Shown: positions 35,332-47,836, numbered from the stretch's first letter. The stretch: 64,000 nt of DNA from Periplaneta americana (GCF_040183065.1 NC_091117.1:108864001-108928000), one strand, 5' to 3'. The notes: generated by a model not told the origin, from the letters alone. Numbers and translations: made by a program.

Positions 35332-36004
35332 GGGAATATCCTAAATTAAATGAAGCACGATCACTTAAAATAACATTTAAAATAAATCTAATTTGTATCT
35401 TAAATCTAAGTTCGAACTAAAACCCACGAGTATGATATGTTCATATCTGCACAAGTGCCTTTCCACATTACACTCATTTTGCTGTCAACTCACTTACTGC
35501 ACTGGAACTACGACACATTTCACTGATTCTATCCTGATTTCACTAACACTTCAAAAACATTTCACTGTTCAAATACTTTGCACTGCCACTATAAACTATA
35601 AAGCTTCCCTGACAGGAACACGTTTCACTGACACAACACACTTCACTGACACAACATAATTCTTCACTGATACAACACTTCAATAACAAAATATCATTTA
35701 CATCCTTTACATACTGTGTATAATTATCGTCTATTAGTAAAGTCCTTAAGCCTATTTTTAAATACGTTTTTGGTTGTTGGTAAAGCCTTTAGTAAGTCTG
35801 CAGGTAAAGCATTCCAGTCCCTGATAGTACGATTGAGAAAAGAAAACTTTCCAGTGTCCGTCCTCTGTCTTCTTTCCCTCAATTTATATGCGTGGTCGTT
35901 CCTTGAAGAGTAATTTGGCGGTTGCAACCTATTTTTTATTTCTCTCCAGGCAGGCTCACCTCTGTATGTTTTGAACAGTGCGCATAATTGAATTCGCGTT
36001 CTCC
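35131..36004 (-). mobile_element. CR1/jockey-like LINE, 3'-end copy C
   Basis: The minus strand carries the end of a LINE ORF (YSSRNDHAYKLRERRQRTDT, FLNRTIRDWNALPADLL, FKNRLKDFTNRR stop at 35724) followed by a 3' UTR. The UTR ends in CACTGCAATGGG's complement and AATAAATA, then a (CA)n tail. It is nearly identical to the 3' part of the copy ending at 36036. Its 5' truncation lies at the (TATG)n tract. Confidence 0.8.
35291..35332. repeat. (AAT)n microsatellite in LINE 3' UTR
   Basis: About 14 AAT repeats. A shorter, mutated version lies at the matching place in the neighbouring LINE copy (about 36150-36195). Confidence 0.9.
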
Positions 36005-36037
36005 TGTATGTATGTATGTATGTATGTATGTATGTAT
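36005..36037. repeat. (TATG)n tract, LINE 3' tail
   Basis: Eight tetranucleotide repeats, equal to (CATA)n on the LINE strand, directly follow the AATAAATA of the LINE 3' UTR and separate copies B and C. Confidence 0.9.
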
Positions 36038-36633
36038 TTATTCACACTGCAATGGGTATATACCCGGTGGCAGTGGTAACTAATTACACTCAATAATGAC
36101 AATAATAAACTTATTAATTAAAAATACAATTAATGATAATACTAATAATTAATACTACTACTACTAATAATAATAATAATAATTATAATAATAATAACAA
36201 CAACAACAGGGAATATACTAAATTAAATGAAACAATCACTTAAAATAACATTTGAAATATTCTAATTTGTATCTTAAAACTAAGATCAAACTAAAACCCA
36301 CGAGTATATGTTCATATCTGCACAAGTACCTTTCAACATTACACTCATTTCGCTGTCAACTCACTCACTGCACTGGAACTACGACACATTTCACTGATTC
36401 TATCCTGATTTCACTAACACTTCAAAAACATTTCACTGTTCAAATACTTTGCACTGCCACTATAACCTATACAGCTTCACTGACAGGAACACGTTTCACT
36501 TACACAGCACACTTCACTGACACGACATACTTCTTCACTGATACAACACACTTCACTGACACAACATAATTCTTCACTGATACAACACTTCAATAACAAC
36601 ATATCATTTACACCCTTTAAGTACTGTGTATAA

Positions 36634-37548
36634 TTACCGTCTATTAGTAAGGTCCTTAAGCCTATTTTTAAATACATTTTTGGTTGTTGGTAAAGCCTTT
36701 AGTAAGTCTGCAGGTAAAGCATTCCAGTCCCTGATAGTACGATTGGGAAAAGAAAACTTTCCAGTGTCCGTCCTCTGCCTACTTTCCCTCAATTTATATG
36801 AGTGGTCGTTCCTTGAAGAGTAATTTGGCGGCTGCAACCTATTTTTTATTTCTTTCCAGGCAGGCTCACCTCTGTATGTTTTGAACAGTGCGCATAATCG
36901 AATTCGCGTTCTCCTGTGCGTGAGTGTGTCCCATTTTAATGGTGAATTTTTCCGACAACACTTAAGAGCCCGTTTTTTAATCTTTTCCAGTGTCTTAATA
37001 TGTTCTAATCTGTAAGGATCCCAACATGCAGCACCATATTCCATTACTGGACGTACTAGTGATTTATATGCAATCTCTTTGGATTTATCAGAACCTTTTC
37101 TTAGTACCCTCATCACAAAGTGTAACACTCTCCATGCTTTTCCCGCTGTGTCTGTAACGTGTTCCCCCCAGCCGAGATCGCTGCTAAATGTTATTCCAAG
37201 GTATTTACATTTGTTAACTTCCGGAATGGTTTCACCCCCTAACGTATACGATGCGACTACTTTATTTCTTTTCCTTGTAAAGCTGATGACTTTGCTCTTT
37301 AGAGAATTTATTTTCATTTTGTTGGCTATTGCCCAATCATTTATTCTATTGAGGTCATTCTGGAGAAGAGTAGTATCTTCGTGACTTTTTATTTCCCTGT
37401 ATAACATACAATCATCCGCGAATAAGCGACTCCTAGATAAGATATTAACTGGCAGATCATTTACAAAAGCCAAGAATAGAAGAGGCCCCTGTCCTTGAGT
37501 GTGTCCCATTTTAATGGTGAATTTTTCCGACAACACTTGAGAGCCCAT
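36634..37548 (-). pseudogene. LINE reverse transcriptase, copy B, C-terminal part
   Basis: The true similarity starts at GPLLFLAFVNDLPV. It includes an intact LFADDCMLY catalytic box, the KYLGITFSSDLGW and VMEYGAACWDP blocks, RRTRIRLCALFKTYRGEPAW and the C-terminal WNALPADLLKALPT, ending LTNRR. It differs from copy A at about 15 of roughly 187 shared residues. That is more than expected for a fresh tandem duplication, so recombination between two diverged LINEs is plausible. Confidence 0.88.
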
Positions 37549-38513
37549 TTTTTAATCTTTTCCAGTGTCTTAGTATGTTCTAATCTGTTAGGATCCCAAC
37601 ATGCAGCACCATATTCCATTACTGGACGTACTAGTGATTTATATACAATCTCTTTAGATTTATCAGAGCCTTTTCTTAGTACCCTCATCACAAAGTGTAA
37701 CGCTCTCCATGCTTTTCCTGCTGTGTCCATAACGTGTTCCCCCCAGCCGAGATCGCTGCTAAATGTTATTCCGAGGTATTTACATTTGTTAATTTCCGGA
37801 ATGGTTTCACCCCCTAACGCATACGATGCGACTATTTTATTTCTTTTCCTTGTAAAGCTGATGGCTTTGCTCTTTAGAGAATTTATTTTCATTTTGTTGG
37901 CTATTGCCCAATCGTTTATTCTATTTAGGTCAGTCTGAAGAAGAGTAGTATCTTCATAACTTTTTATTTCCCTGTATACCATACAATCATCCGTGAATAA
38001 GCGAACCCTAGACAAGATATTAACTGGCAGATCATTTACAAAAGCCAGGAATAGAAGAGGCCCCAAGACACTCCCCTGTGGCACTCCGGAAGTAATTTCA
38101 ATTGGGTTCGATAATTCCTCCCCTACCCGTACTCTCTGAGTGCGACAAGTTAAAAACTCCTTGATCCACTGGAGTACTCTGAAGTCAATCGCCGTTGATT
38201 GTAGTTTAACCAACAATATATCGTGTGGGACTACATCGAATGCGCGTGAAAAGTCAATAATCACTGCATCTACTTGGCTACTGGAATCTATTCCGTCTTC
38301 TAAATCCTGACATACAGTTACTAATTGACTCTCACATGAATAGCCCCCCCGAAATCCATGCTGACAGTTATGTAACCAATTTGAGTTATCCCAATGCTGC
38401 CTTAGATAAGCTGAAATCAAGTGTTCCATCTGTTTGCAAACCACAGAGGTGAGGCTGACCGGTCTGTAATTTTTTGTATCTGAGTGAGACCCTGACTTAT
38501 AAATTGGAATCAC
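37461..38513 (-). pseudogene. LINE reverse transcriptase, copy A
   Basis: The frame has the RT blocks in order: IPIYKSG, NYRPVSLTSVVCKQMEHLI, HGFRGGYSCESQL, AVIIDFSRAFDVVPHDILL (first catalytic aspartate), TSGVPQGSVLGPLLF, and LFTDDCMVY, where the usual A of the (F/Y)ADD box is T. It then reads KYLGITFSSDLGW and SLVRPVMEYGAACWDP. It stops shortly after KWDTL because the sequence jumps back into the palm region of copy B. A few codons upstream of 38513 a stop follows RDW. Confidence 0.9.
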
Positions 38514-38690
38514 TATTGCATCTTACCAATCTCGCGGGACAGTACCATTGTTAATTGATATTTCAAATGTACGCACTAGATAGGGAATCATGGCTTCTCC
38601 TCCCAATTTCAGTACGTCTGCGGCGATACCATCAGGTCCTACTGATTTATGAGTTTTAATGACTGAAAGATTAATACACGTCAATAAAAC

Positions 38691-39354
38691 TTAGTAAGTG
38701 TACATTTTAACTAAATCAGCTAAGAATTTACGGCCTCCTGCGTAATGAAATTGTGTGGTAAAATTGAGAATATCCCATTTTATTTATGACATCTCTCAAC
38801 ATTGTGCTTAATACTGCATATGTTTTGTATTTCATTGTCAGCAGTGCTGAAGCTCATTCAATAATGAGTAAATAATCTATCCTATTCACATTCACATAAT
38901 ACACAGAATAAAAATGAGATGGATCAATTGTTAAAACAACTTAGGTATTTGCTGTTTCACAACTAACTCATCTGTTAGTAATTGCTGAAGCAGTTCAATA
39001 GGCATGTTACATTTACAATTTCAAAGGACATTGTTTCGCTACTTATCAGTTGAAAAGGTTATATTCATATTGTTATTCGTGTCATGGAACCATGAAGAAC
39101 TGTCATATATTCTACATACTATTTGTATAAAATCTGTAAGTTTATTACCCAAATAAACACTAGTTTATATTACGACATTATGCATATTGTGAGACATGTA
39201 GTACTTGAATATAAAACATAATAAAAATTACAGAGAAGTGTTCACATGTGCATTCATGTATAAATGTTACTATTTCTTCTGATCTGAACGCACTTCCCTA
39301 TTCAAAACAAAAATGAACACAGTAAACACATCCAATGTTTAATATTGTTACAAT
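38691..39354. other. AT-rich DNA without recognised features
   Basis: No coding similarity or repeat structure recognised. Confidence 0.5.
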
Positions 39355-39361
39355 GTCATAC

Positions 39362-39545
39362 CACAGTCTAGTATTTACAGTCACGAAGCTCAATACGTAG
39401 GGAATATGCATACATAGATAGTTGCTAACCACTAGGATCGCTACTATCGCCTCATCACATACAATATGAAAACAGTACTGGCACAGTCTATTGTTCCTAG
39501 TACCCTCATCAACTCAAGCTTCGTGACTGTATATGCTAGACTGTG
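39362..39545. mobile_element. MITE related to the P-like element
   Basis: The ends are CACAGTCTAGTATTTACAGT at the left and, on the other strand, CACAGTCTAGCATATACAGT. The flanks are GTCATAC and GTCATAA, a 7-bp duplication with one mismatch. The left 60 bases match the left end of the 6489-11208 element, including ATACGTA and ATATGC. An extra internal CACAGTCTATTG lies at about 39482. 184 bp, no coding sequence. Confidence 0.85.
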
Positions 39546-39801
39546 GTCATAATTTATCAGTAAACAACACGTCTCCCAATATGGAAAGTAATGCCAAAGA
39601 AGAAGACAAGAAGTTGTTATAAACAATCCTTCATATATTCGCAGAACCATATAACAGAGCAAGTGATTCTCAAGAAACAACATGGAACAGTTATGTATGT
39701 TATACATTCAAAAATACAATAACAGTAGAGACTGAAAAAGTCTAAAGTGAAAATGAACAGCAGTACTGTATATTCCACTATTTATCCTATGCTTTGAATC
39801 A

Positions 39802-39802
<1 letters not shown>

Positions 39803-39844
<42 letters not shown>
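39803..39844. repeat. (ATT)n microsatellite
   Basis: About 14 ATT repeats. Confidence 0.95.
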
Positions 39845-39847
<3 letters not shown>

Positions 39848-40191
39848 CATATGTTTCTTACTGGCTGCACGTAGTCGAATATAAACATGAATATAATACA
39901 ATTATAATATCTATTCTCTACTCAAAACAGAGCTGTAGGAATTTAGACAGTTTGAAAAACTATAATAGTAATAAATGTGCATAAAAATCTCATTGACGAC
40001 TTTCAGGTAGTTCTTACACATATCCCTGTAATTCTTTGTAGCCTATTTACTTCTTTATGTATTCTTACATAAACTTCATGCCTTAGATGTTCGCAGAAAG
40101 ACTATCAGTTCAGTGATTCAGAGCTATTCAACTTTAAACAACATGAACACAACTCAATCTCTGTTATACTTTTGCAAAATTATACAGAGTA

Positions 40192-40918
40192 TACAGGCTG
40201 TTAAAAAAAAAAAGGGTCTAATATTTCAAGAAGGGGATAGAACTCACAAAAGAAGTTTTTTTACTAATAAACATGTGTCCTAAAATTAATATCTTCCGAG
40301 ACATTAGAACTTACTTGTTCATAGCAGATGCTCGATGTGACTTCCACTCATCATAACACATCCCTTCTGCTCGACGTCTTAGGAAACCACACAATCTTTC
40401 AAACATCCCTGGTTGGTTTCTGATGTGCTGACAGGTGTTGAAGACATGCTCCTGTAGCATTTGAATGTCTTGAATAAGTGTTGCATACATTAAGATCTTA
40501 AGTGTCCCCATAACCAAAACTCCAGGGAATTAAGATCTGGAGAATGAACAGGTCAAGGCACAGGACCTCCCCAGTTAATTCACAGAAGATTAAATACCCG
40601 TGTTAGATTTCATCTGATTCTGTTATGGAAATGGACTGGTGATACATCATGCATAAACCACATTTAGTCTTTGGTGGATAGCACTTCCTCCAGCAAGATG
40701 GGCAATTGGTTTGCTAAGAAACACAGATACTGAGAACCAGTTAATCTGTAGGATAGAATGTGTGGCCCTATCAACCTGTCATCAACATACAAATTTTAAA
40801 ATACGTTTTTCTTAAAAACTATTAATTTCAGGACTCACTTTATTGGACTTTTTTTTTCTTGTTATGATGCACACTACCACTCCTCAAAATATCAGATTCT
40901 TTTTTTTAACACTCTGTA
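40192..40918 (-). mobile_element. Tc1/mariner-superfamily element, deleted, with 38-bp TIRs
   Basis: The left end TACAGGCTGTTAAAAAAAAA continues AAGGGTCTAATATTTCAAG. The right end on the other strand is TACAGAGTGTTAAAAAAAAG then AATCTGATATTTTGAG. TA flanks both (40190-40191 and 40919-40920). The 727-bp interior holds only the C-terminal half of a transposase on the minus strand. Confidence 0.88.
40310..40790 (-). pseudogene. Tc1/mariner-superfamily transposase, C-terminal half
   Basis: The minus strand from about 40790 reads IGPHILSYRLTGSQYLCFL, LPILLEEVL, a stop, MWFMHDVSPVHF (second catalytic aspartate), GGPVP, a stop, PVHSPDLNSLEFWLWGHL (third acidic residue region). It shifts frame into ILMYATLIQDIQMLQEHVF and QPGMFERLCGFLRRR. 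Two stops and a frameshift make it a pseudogene. It belongs to a different lineage from the elements at 13 and 18 kb. Confidence 0.8.
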
Positions 40919-40920
40919 TA

Positions 40921-41889
40921 TTTCTAATGTAATCCTATAGTGACATAACTTTTCATGTCAAGAGAGTGGAGCATGTTATCATTTAGTATAAGAGCATTTG
41001 AAAGAATAGGATATTCTGAAGTTCTTAACGTACTTAACTTTCATTTCATCCTGCTTTAGTTTATTTTGCTGAATATTTTATGTAGATCAATCGTATCAGT
41101 TGTTATGTTAGAATGTATAAACTTAAAAAGATTTAATAGGAATCGTGATATATGTCTTAAGTTACTTCAATTGAATTCTCATGTCCAGAAACTATATGCT
41201 AGTATTTTTATCAATGAATAATACTTTTCTACATTCAACTTGCAATACAGATGAAATATGCTATAAATCTGCAGGAAAAACTTTTTACCTGGGATGAATA
41301 AATAATGCTTTAAGCTGCTATACACCATTTAACTGCAATGTTTCTGTTGTCATACATAATTACTCTTAAACAGAACAGCTCAACTCCACATGGTGTGATA
41401 TTTGATACGTGATAAGTGTTGTAACAACGCACTAATAGATTTAACCTTTGCCCTGATGATTTCTTCTTAACATTTCTGTACATATTCAGCTGATGATAGT
41501 CTTAAAAATGTATTTTCTTCTCCCTGAAGTTGTGCTCACAACTGCGTGACTTACATATAGGGAATAGAGTAAGAGCCTATGTATTAACTGAATACAGTGA
41601 AACCCCGACTTAATTTAATAGATTTATAGAAATACTGTAAACTTTCATTTATACTGATTAGCAATCTCTGATTCATGTTGAAATAATTATGTTTCACCCC
41701 ATAAAATGTACATATTTCAAAAAGCCCAATCCAATGTAATCTATAAGTTGAGGCAGAAGAGCAGTTCATTGGCCATATCTCTCTGCCCTGCTAGCCACAT
41801 AAACAGTATGTCACAAATAAAGGTATTGTTATTCCATCACACTGTTCGGTTTTTTTGTAACAGAAAAAATTCTGAAAAACGAATTTGGA
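40921..41889. other. AT-rich DNA without recognised features
   Basis: The words TACAGTGAAACCCCGACTTA at about 41594 resemble one Tigger-type end, but no partner was found. Confidence 0.4.
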
Positions 41890-42145
41890 TACTTACTTGA
41901 GTAGCTGATTTGGTAAAGCAAGTGACTATGAAATGGAAGGTCCTAAGTTTAATCTCGGATAGTGACAGAATTTTTCTCATAGCTAAATCTTCCAGAATAG
42001 TACTGAGGTTCACTCAGCCTCCAATCAAATTGAGTAAAGGGTCTTTCCTAGGGGTAAAATGCAGCAGGAGCATGGTGTCGCCCACATCACCTCATTCTAG
42101 TGCCAAGATCAAGAAAACATGAAGCACTATCTTCATGCCCTAGTA
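41890..42145 (+). repeat. tRNA-derived SINE
   Basis: The head has GTAGCTGATTTGGTAAAGCA (A box) and GGTCCTAAGTTTAATCTCGG (degenerate B box). The body includes CACTCAGCCTCCAATC, GGAGCATGGTGTCGCCCACA and CTCATTCTAGTGCCAAGATC. The same body is found reversed at 53190-53425. Confidence 0.7.
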
Positions 42146-43110
42146 CCTTCATTTTATACACAATAGGGGCTTACCCTATTATAAAGCTAGATTTTCAATC
42201 CTTTTATAAATAAAATGATAAGTTATTTATTCACAAATAAAATTTTACTATTTTGAACAATGATTTCTCTAAAATGTGCTGGTGTAAGTAAAGTACTTCT
42301 CATCAATCACACAAAACTTTTGCATAATCTGGAAGTACAAATGATGTATGGCAAGATAATAAATGTCGGGATAATCACATTAAGTATCATTCTAGATTTC
42401 TTCCATTTGAAACAAACTCTCCTAACAGAAATAGTACGCTTGAAGCTTTTAATCACATTATACTGTAAAACTTGAAATATGTTTATTAGTTTTATTATAT
42501 GTGTCTGGTTCCTGATGTGGTTATGTGTATAAGCTATTCATTTCAGTCTGGTATCATCCCTCATTCTTGTTCACTAGTAGCACATTCAAAGCTGAATTTA
42601 TATTAATGCTTAAAGCAAATAATAGTGATTTATAGTATAAGAAAGTAAAATTAAATTTTATCCGCAAGTGGAAAGTTCACCACCCTAGGTGAAGCTGAGG
42701 GTGATAATTTCTACGAGCGCATAAAATCTGTTTACTCTCGTGTGCTATACATTATATTATCAATTACTGGTATGTAAATTTAATTTTAAATTATAGCCCT
42801 TTTCTTTGTAATGTGTTATTTGTGAAGAAGTTTTAAATTAATGAATGTATGGATTTTATAGTAGCTAATGTATTGGTTGTCAAGGAGAGAGTGATTTAAA
42901 ATAAATTTAATTCACTTGTGAATTAAAAACTTTTCATTCACTGCTGTGAATAAAGCCATTGTTTAGCTTGCTAAGGACAGTGAAATAAAGATCACTCATG
43001 GATAAAATATTAAATTACACTGATATAAGTGAAAGCAATATTTTGTATTTTTTTTTTTTCAAATAACTTTATACTGCATGCCTTTTCAGAAAATACAATT
43101 TAAACTGTTC
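42146..43110. other. AT-rich DNA without recognised features
   Basis: No gene or repeat recognised. Confidence 0.5.
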
Positions 43111-43113
43111 CCT

Positions 43114-43452
43114 TTATACGATGAAAGAGTAATGGAACAGAGAAAAATTCCCTCCGGCGCCGGGATTTGAACCCGGGTTTTCAGCTCTACGTGCTGATGC
43201 TTTATCCACTAAGCCACACCGGATACCCACCCCGGCGTCGGACAGAATTGTCTCTGATTGAGTTCCAACTCTTGGGTTCCCTCTAGTGGCCTCCCTCTGC
43301 ACTACGTCATAGATGTCTATAAACGTAGGACCGAAGTCCACACATGTGCTGAGGTGCACTCGTTATGAGTGACTAGTTGGCCAGGATCTGACGGAATAAG
43401 CGCCGTCTTAAATCACGAAGTGATTTATGCATATCATATATATATATATATG
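43114..43452 (-). repeat. tRNA-derived SINE with (AT)n neighbour
   Basis: The minus strand from about 43225 to 43148 reads GTGTGGCTTAGTGGATAAAG and CCCGGGTTCAAATCCCGGCG, a complete tRNA-like segment with A and B boxes. A related non-tRNA body extends on its right (43230-43430). An (AT)n tract closes the block at 43436-43451. Because the anticodon arm is poor and the body is attached, I call it a SINE rather than a tRNA gene. Confidence 0.7.
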
Positions 43453-45422
43453 TTCCCTTTATGATTAATTAAGATATATTGTATATATTATATGATTCTC
43501 ACTTGCTCTCTCTCTCTCTGTCTCTATTTTTCATTAGGTCATTATCATTACCTTCAATTTCTTCATCAGATTATTACCAGGTTTTATTTTGATGGTACTT
43601 ATTGTTGAAGTTTGTCTGGCAATACTTATTTGTTCATTCTCTTTTCTTCACCTCTATATTCTAACACTTCTTTCTAAAGGCTGTAAATATTTAATTCTGC
43701 TCAAATGTCAGCATTACTCATTTCATATTTTTATTGCCTACAAACAGCTTGCCAATTACTCATGTCTCCTCACAAAATAAGTCAGCACAACTACATCTTC
43801 CATGGGGATGCCAATATAAAAGTGCTTGCTTTATGAATATTACAATTTAAAACTACAAGTTATTCACAAACGCTTTAAACTCGACATAAGCAGATGTTCT
43901 GATTTGTCATGTTCTAATAGGACAGGGATGCAGAACTTGGGAAGAGAGGGGTGGAAGCATGGGGAAAGAGTTTGTTCCTCCATCCACAATCCTCCAGCCT
44001 TCAATGACGTATCTGTGACATTTCGTAAGCACACTTCTCCCTCTACCTTATCCAATGACATGAGGGTTGAAGGGGAGGGATGAGTTATGTTCCAGCTTGT
44101 GATGCCTGCTACAAATGTAGCACAGTTTTGCATTCCTGTATTAGAAGAATGTTGTCGGTTCCTGTCAATGCTGTCACAAGAGACAAACCAATGCAAATAG
44201 CAAGGTAATGTAAATATATCCCAATAGAATACGTGTCAACTATAAAGTAGATGTACCAAATAAGGCCATGTTAAAATTAAGCATAATACCCTCTATATAA
44301 CAATAGCTATTGGACCCTCAATTACTAAGTATCCAACTCGTTCCCTACTATTGTGTGTTGCTGCATTTGAGTTGACTGTCAGAATTAGTAAAATGTAATA
44401 AAATTTTCAGAAATATCTGAAGGAAATTGTAAAGAATTTATGTCTCAAATACTTTCAGAAAGTTCTTTTTTAAAACTGTGTAATTAGATAAAAAAATTAT
44501 TATAATAATACGGAAAAAATAGGCAAGAGAATAAGGGGAAAATAGTAGGCATCCAATAAGATCTGAGTGGACTTTGTTTAATTCATAGGAAAAGAATTCA
44601 AAGAACCAAAGTGCAGTCATGTTTAATGATGTAGAATCACATCTTGCTGATAGGTACTGTAATCTACTCGTATTCTGAAACTATGTACTGAGATCAATAA
44701 TTTTTTGGGAAGGGAGCCTTTTTTTATTTGAGGATTGTTTGTAAGAAGTGGGGAGAGTTAAAAGTTACAACATCCGTCTTTAAAACAATATGGAATTTAT
44801 ATTACATTCGTTATGGTTTTCAATCAAAATTACAGATAACAACTAGGGAACGGATTTCTAGGTGCTAAAAAAGAAATATTTAGGACGTTATGAAATCCAA
44901 TTTATGGCTTTTAGGAGTTTACATAAAATTAACAATTGAATATCCCGTCCAGTACATTATTTCCCGTACTTATGTACTTAGACCCTTATTCTGGGGGTAT
45001 ATTCAATTTTAGGGAAATATAGGCACAAAGACACTGATGAGTGCTACCGAACTGAAGATTCAAACACTATCAGGGAAAGAGACTGATTGCTGACTGGTCA
45101 GTTTCATTTCGCATAACTGAGGTGCACTGACGCGAAAACTAATTTGTAAGCAATTGCCTAACCTGACAATAAACTTCGGCTCCAGGAAATTAGGTGCAAT
45201 CTTCTTTCCTCCTCTTCTAAAACCAATATGAACGAATTTACCAAACCAGAATTTCTCGCAGATTTTTACTTTTTTTTTTTATTAACATTTCAAATACCAC
45301 TTTTATAATTTTTTGAGCATTTTTACATTTTTAGTACTGGTTGTATATTTATTTCAAATATATGCAAAAATACTAAAAATCCTATTCCCAGCACAAACTT
45401 AGTTTTTAGGCATTTATAGAAG
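43453..45422. other. AT-rich DNA without recognised features
   Basis: A CT-rich microsatellite lies at about 43507-43530. Short overlapping frames at 43826-44196 match nothing known to me. Confidence 0.5.
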
Positions 45423-45424
45423 TT

Positions 45425-45925
45425 GATAACTCATTTGGACTCTCACTTTGAGAGAGGAATAGAGGTTAAGGTGTTTGAGAATAAGTTGCTTAGGAAAATA
45501 TTTGGGGCTAAGAGGGATGAAGTTACAAGAGAATGGAGAAAATTACAAAACGCAGAATTGCATGCATTATATTCTTCACCTGACATAATTAGGAGCACTA
45601 AATCCAGACATGTGAGATGGGCAGGGCATGTAGCACGTATGGGCAAATCCAGAAATGCATATAGTGTTAGTTGGGAGGCCGGAGGGAAAAGGACCTTTGG
45701 GGAGGCCAAGACGTAAATGAGAGGATAATATTAAAATGGATTTGAGGGAGGTAGGATAGGATGGTACAGACTGGATTAATCTTGTTCAGAATAGGGACTG
45801 ATGTTGGGCTTATGTAAGCGTGGCAATGAACCTCCGGGTTCCTTAAAAGGCACAAGTAAGTAAGTAAGTGAGTGAGGAGTGAGTGAGTGAATAAGTAAGC
45901 AAGTAAGCAAGCAAACAAGCAAGAT
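45425..45925 (+). pseudogene. RTE-like LINE 3' end with (AAGT)n tail
   Basis: The plus frame reads EVKVFENKLLRKIFGAKRDE, EWRKLQNAELHALYSSPDII, RHVRWAGHVARMGKSRNAY and a broken remainder with NEPPGSL near 45835. It corresponds to the post-RT C-terminus found at 56316-56700. The ORF is followed by CCTTAAAAGGCACAAGTAAG and a mixed AAGT/GAGT/AAGC tract to about 45925. It is 5'-truncated just after the TWTL(T)LRE position, and contains at least two stops. Confidence 0.88.
45857..45925. repeat. AAGT/GAGT/AAGC tetranucleotide tract
   Basis: An imperfect tetranucleotide array that directly continues the 3' end of the LINE fragment at 45425. Confidence 0.85.
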
Positions 45926-46739
45926 AGCTCAATTAGGCGTTTTAGGTCCTACAGGCTTTCAATAGGGGAGCCCTGTGTAAATGAAACATAGAGATATCTG
46001 AATAATATCTAGGATATAGCAAACAAAATAGGTACGCAACTAGAAACCGTTTCCTAGTGATAACTAGTCGTCTGAGAATGGACAGGAGGTTTGATGTTGA
46101 AGGTAAGACAATATACGAAGTCAAGGGATATTTCCCATTCCGTTATCTAGTGTTTTCAGGACATTTGAAAACTTTCAGGATGATACTGTTCTGAATTGCT
46201 GGACAACAATTATTATTATTGGAATCAGAACAATATATTACACGTGTAAAATTCAACTGCCTGACTCACAATAAAATAATGAGACCAGCTAATGTGAATG
46301 CCAGTTTTAGAGGAACTGAATTTTTTATTTCAAAACTTGAAGCACTACCTGGATCTGTGTTTGAACCATGAGTTTTAACACAGCGACCTACTGAAAAAAA
46401 AATTTCACTTACAATGCAAATGTTTCCGATCTGTCATTCGATGATGAGGCAGCAATAGATAATCAGAATTAAGTTACTGACCTAACAACTATCACCTTTG
46501 CAGTCATTAACAAACAAAGTTACCAAGCTTCCTGGCGACCTATAGTGATAAAGAAACAACTGCAGCATCTACTAACTAAACATGAAATTTTAATCAAGTG
46601 TAATCTACTAAAAAACTGGCCACACAAAGAGCACTATAACGACGTTAGGTTATAAATGCCGAAGCTATAGTTATTGCTAAATATTTGTTTAAATAAAAAG
46701 ACATAAAATACACATTTTCAGATCACTCTACAAGTGACC
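45926..46739. other. AT-rich DNA without recognised features
   Basis: No coding or repeat structure recognised. Confidence 0.5.
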
Positions 46740-47085
46740 TCCCAAAGCTGCTGACTCTCTCGACCGGCCTCCATGGAATGTAGTCAAGCGACGTTGGATG
46801 GCTTCTGCAATGGCACCCGAGGCGAACCTACTCGGAGGAGGAGTTTTGCCTCAGACCAACAGGGGAGCCTTTGGGGAAGTTGCCGAAGCAGGAATGGTAT
46901 ATGGATTCTGTCGGTTGTAGGGACTGGTTGTTAAGAGAGTCATGTGGTTAGGGCGGTGCGCATAGGGGATCTGTGGCATGCAACTCATTCCATATCAAGG
47001 GTTAGCACAATAGATCTCAATAGGTCGCAGTGCTGGGCCATCCGTGCCCCCCTCAGTTAAATTCCATTCCAATTCCATTCCATTC
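46740..47085 (+). repeat. GC-rich dispersed repeat with (ATTCC)n tail
   Basis: A block much richer in G and C than its surroundings (TCTCGACCGGCCTCCATGGA ... GGCCATCCGTGCCCCCCTCA) ends in four ATTCC-type pentamers. The abrupt edges and pentamer tail suggest a SINE-like insertion. No tRNA boxes were recognised and only one copy is present here. Confidence 0.5.
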
Positions 47086-47836
47086 ATGTAAGAACACTAA
47101 CTGCTCAAAACAATGAAACAAGGGGTCAATCAAGCACCAGAAGAAGAGATATCCTCCGCTTCATGAAGTTAATCACTCAGAATACCAATCAGGTCCTAAT
47201 GGCACTCAAAAGAAAAGAAAGACATAAAAATCATGGTACTATAGAGTTTGTCGGAAGGATCAGGTGGCAGATATATGACTACGTGTGAGCTGCAAGAAAT
47301 ACATACACGAAAAATATGTTGGGTTTCTGTTTTGAAGATGTTGAATTTTATGTACAGTATGTCCCGATTGTGAAGACTATGCCTATGTGTAAAGTAAAAA
47401 TTCAACATTTAACTAAAGTGTAATAAGTTTGAATTTATATATTGATTTTAGATTTTTATCATTATTTTATATTTGTTCTGGAATTAGCCTTAAGAAAATA
47501 GCAATTTTTCATTACCATTACTAAAAACGAATTTATAGTATTTCTCTGGGTGTATAGGTACTTCTGTATCAATAATGTTAGTAATCATTTTTTTGTACAC
47601 CAGCATTATAAACAGTCTTTATTGTTAGTGAAAATCGTGCACATTATGCCACATTATTATTAAAAAATTGCTAATTAAAATGTAATGATTTCTATTATGA
47701 CGGCACAACTTGTCTCTTAAAATTAACATTACTAAAAGATTTTCCGTGCAATAATATTTAATACAGCAACTCATTCTTCATAGACCATGATATCAAACTA
47801 CTCATCATTACAATTAATTTTACATGTTATTTCTTT
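47086..47836. other. AT-rich DNA without recognised features
   Basis: Nothing recognised. Confidence 0.5.

Larger units (their letters stand above)
36036..38690 (-). mobile_element. CR1/jockey-like LINE with internal 575-bp RT duplication
   Basis: On the minus strand the element enters at about 38690 with KTHKSVGPDGIAADVLKLGG, runs through the RT, and ends with a 3' UTR and (CATA)n tail at 36036. The 575 bases containing the RT palm from GPLLFLAF to SPLKWDTL are present twice (junction at about 37488). A TGG-TAA stop before the IPIYK motif and the missing 5' part (no endonuclease domain seen) show it is dead. Confidence 0.85.

Noticed and set aside
41594..41640. A lone Tigger-type end
   Set aside because: No inverted partner or transposase remains nearby.
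43148..43225. Possible functional tRNA gene
   Set aside because: A and B boxes are good but the anticodon arm is poor and a SINE body is attached.
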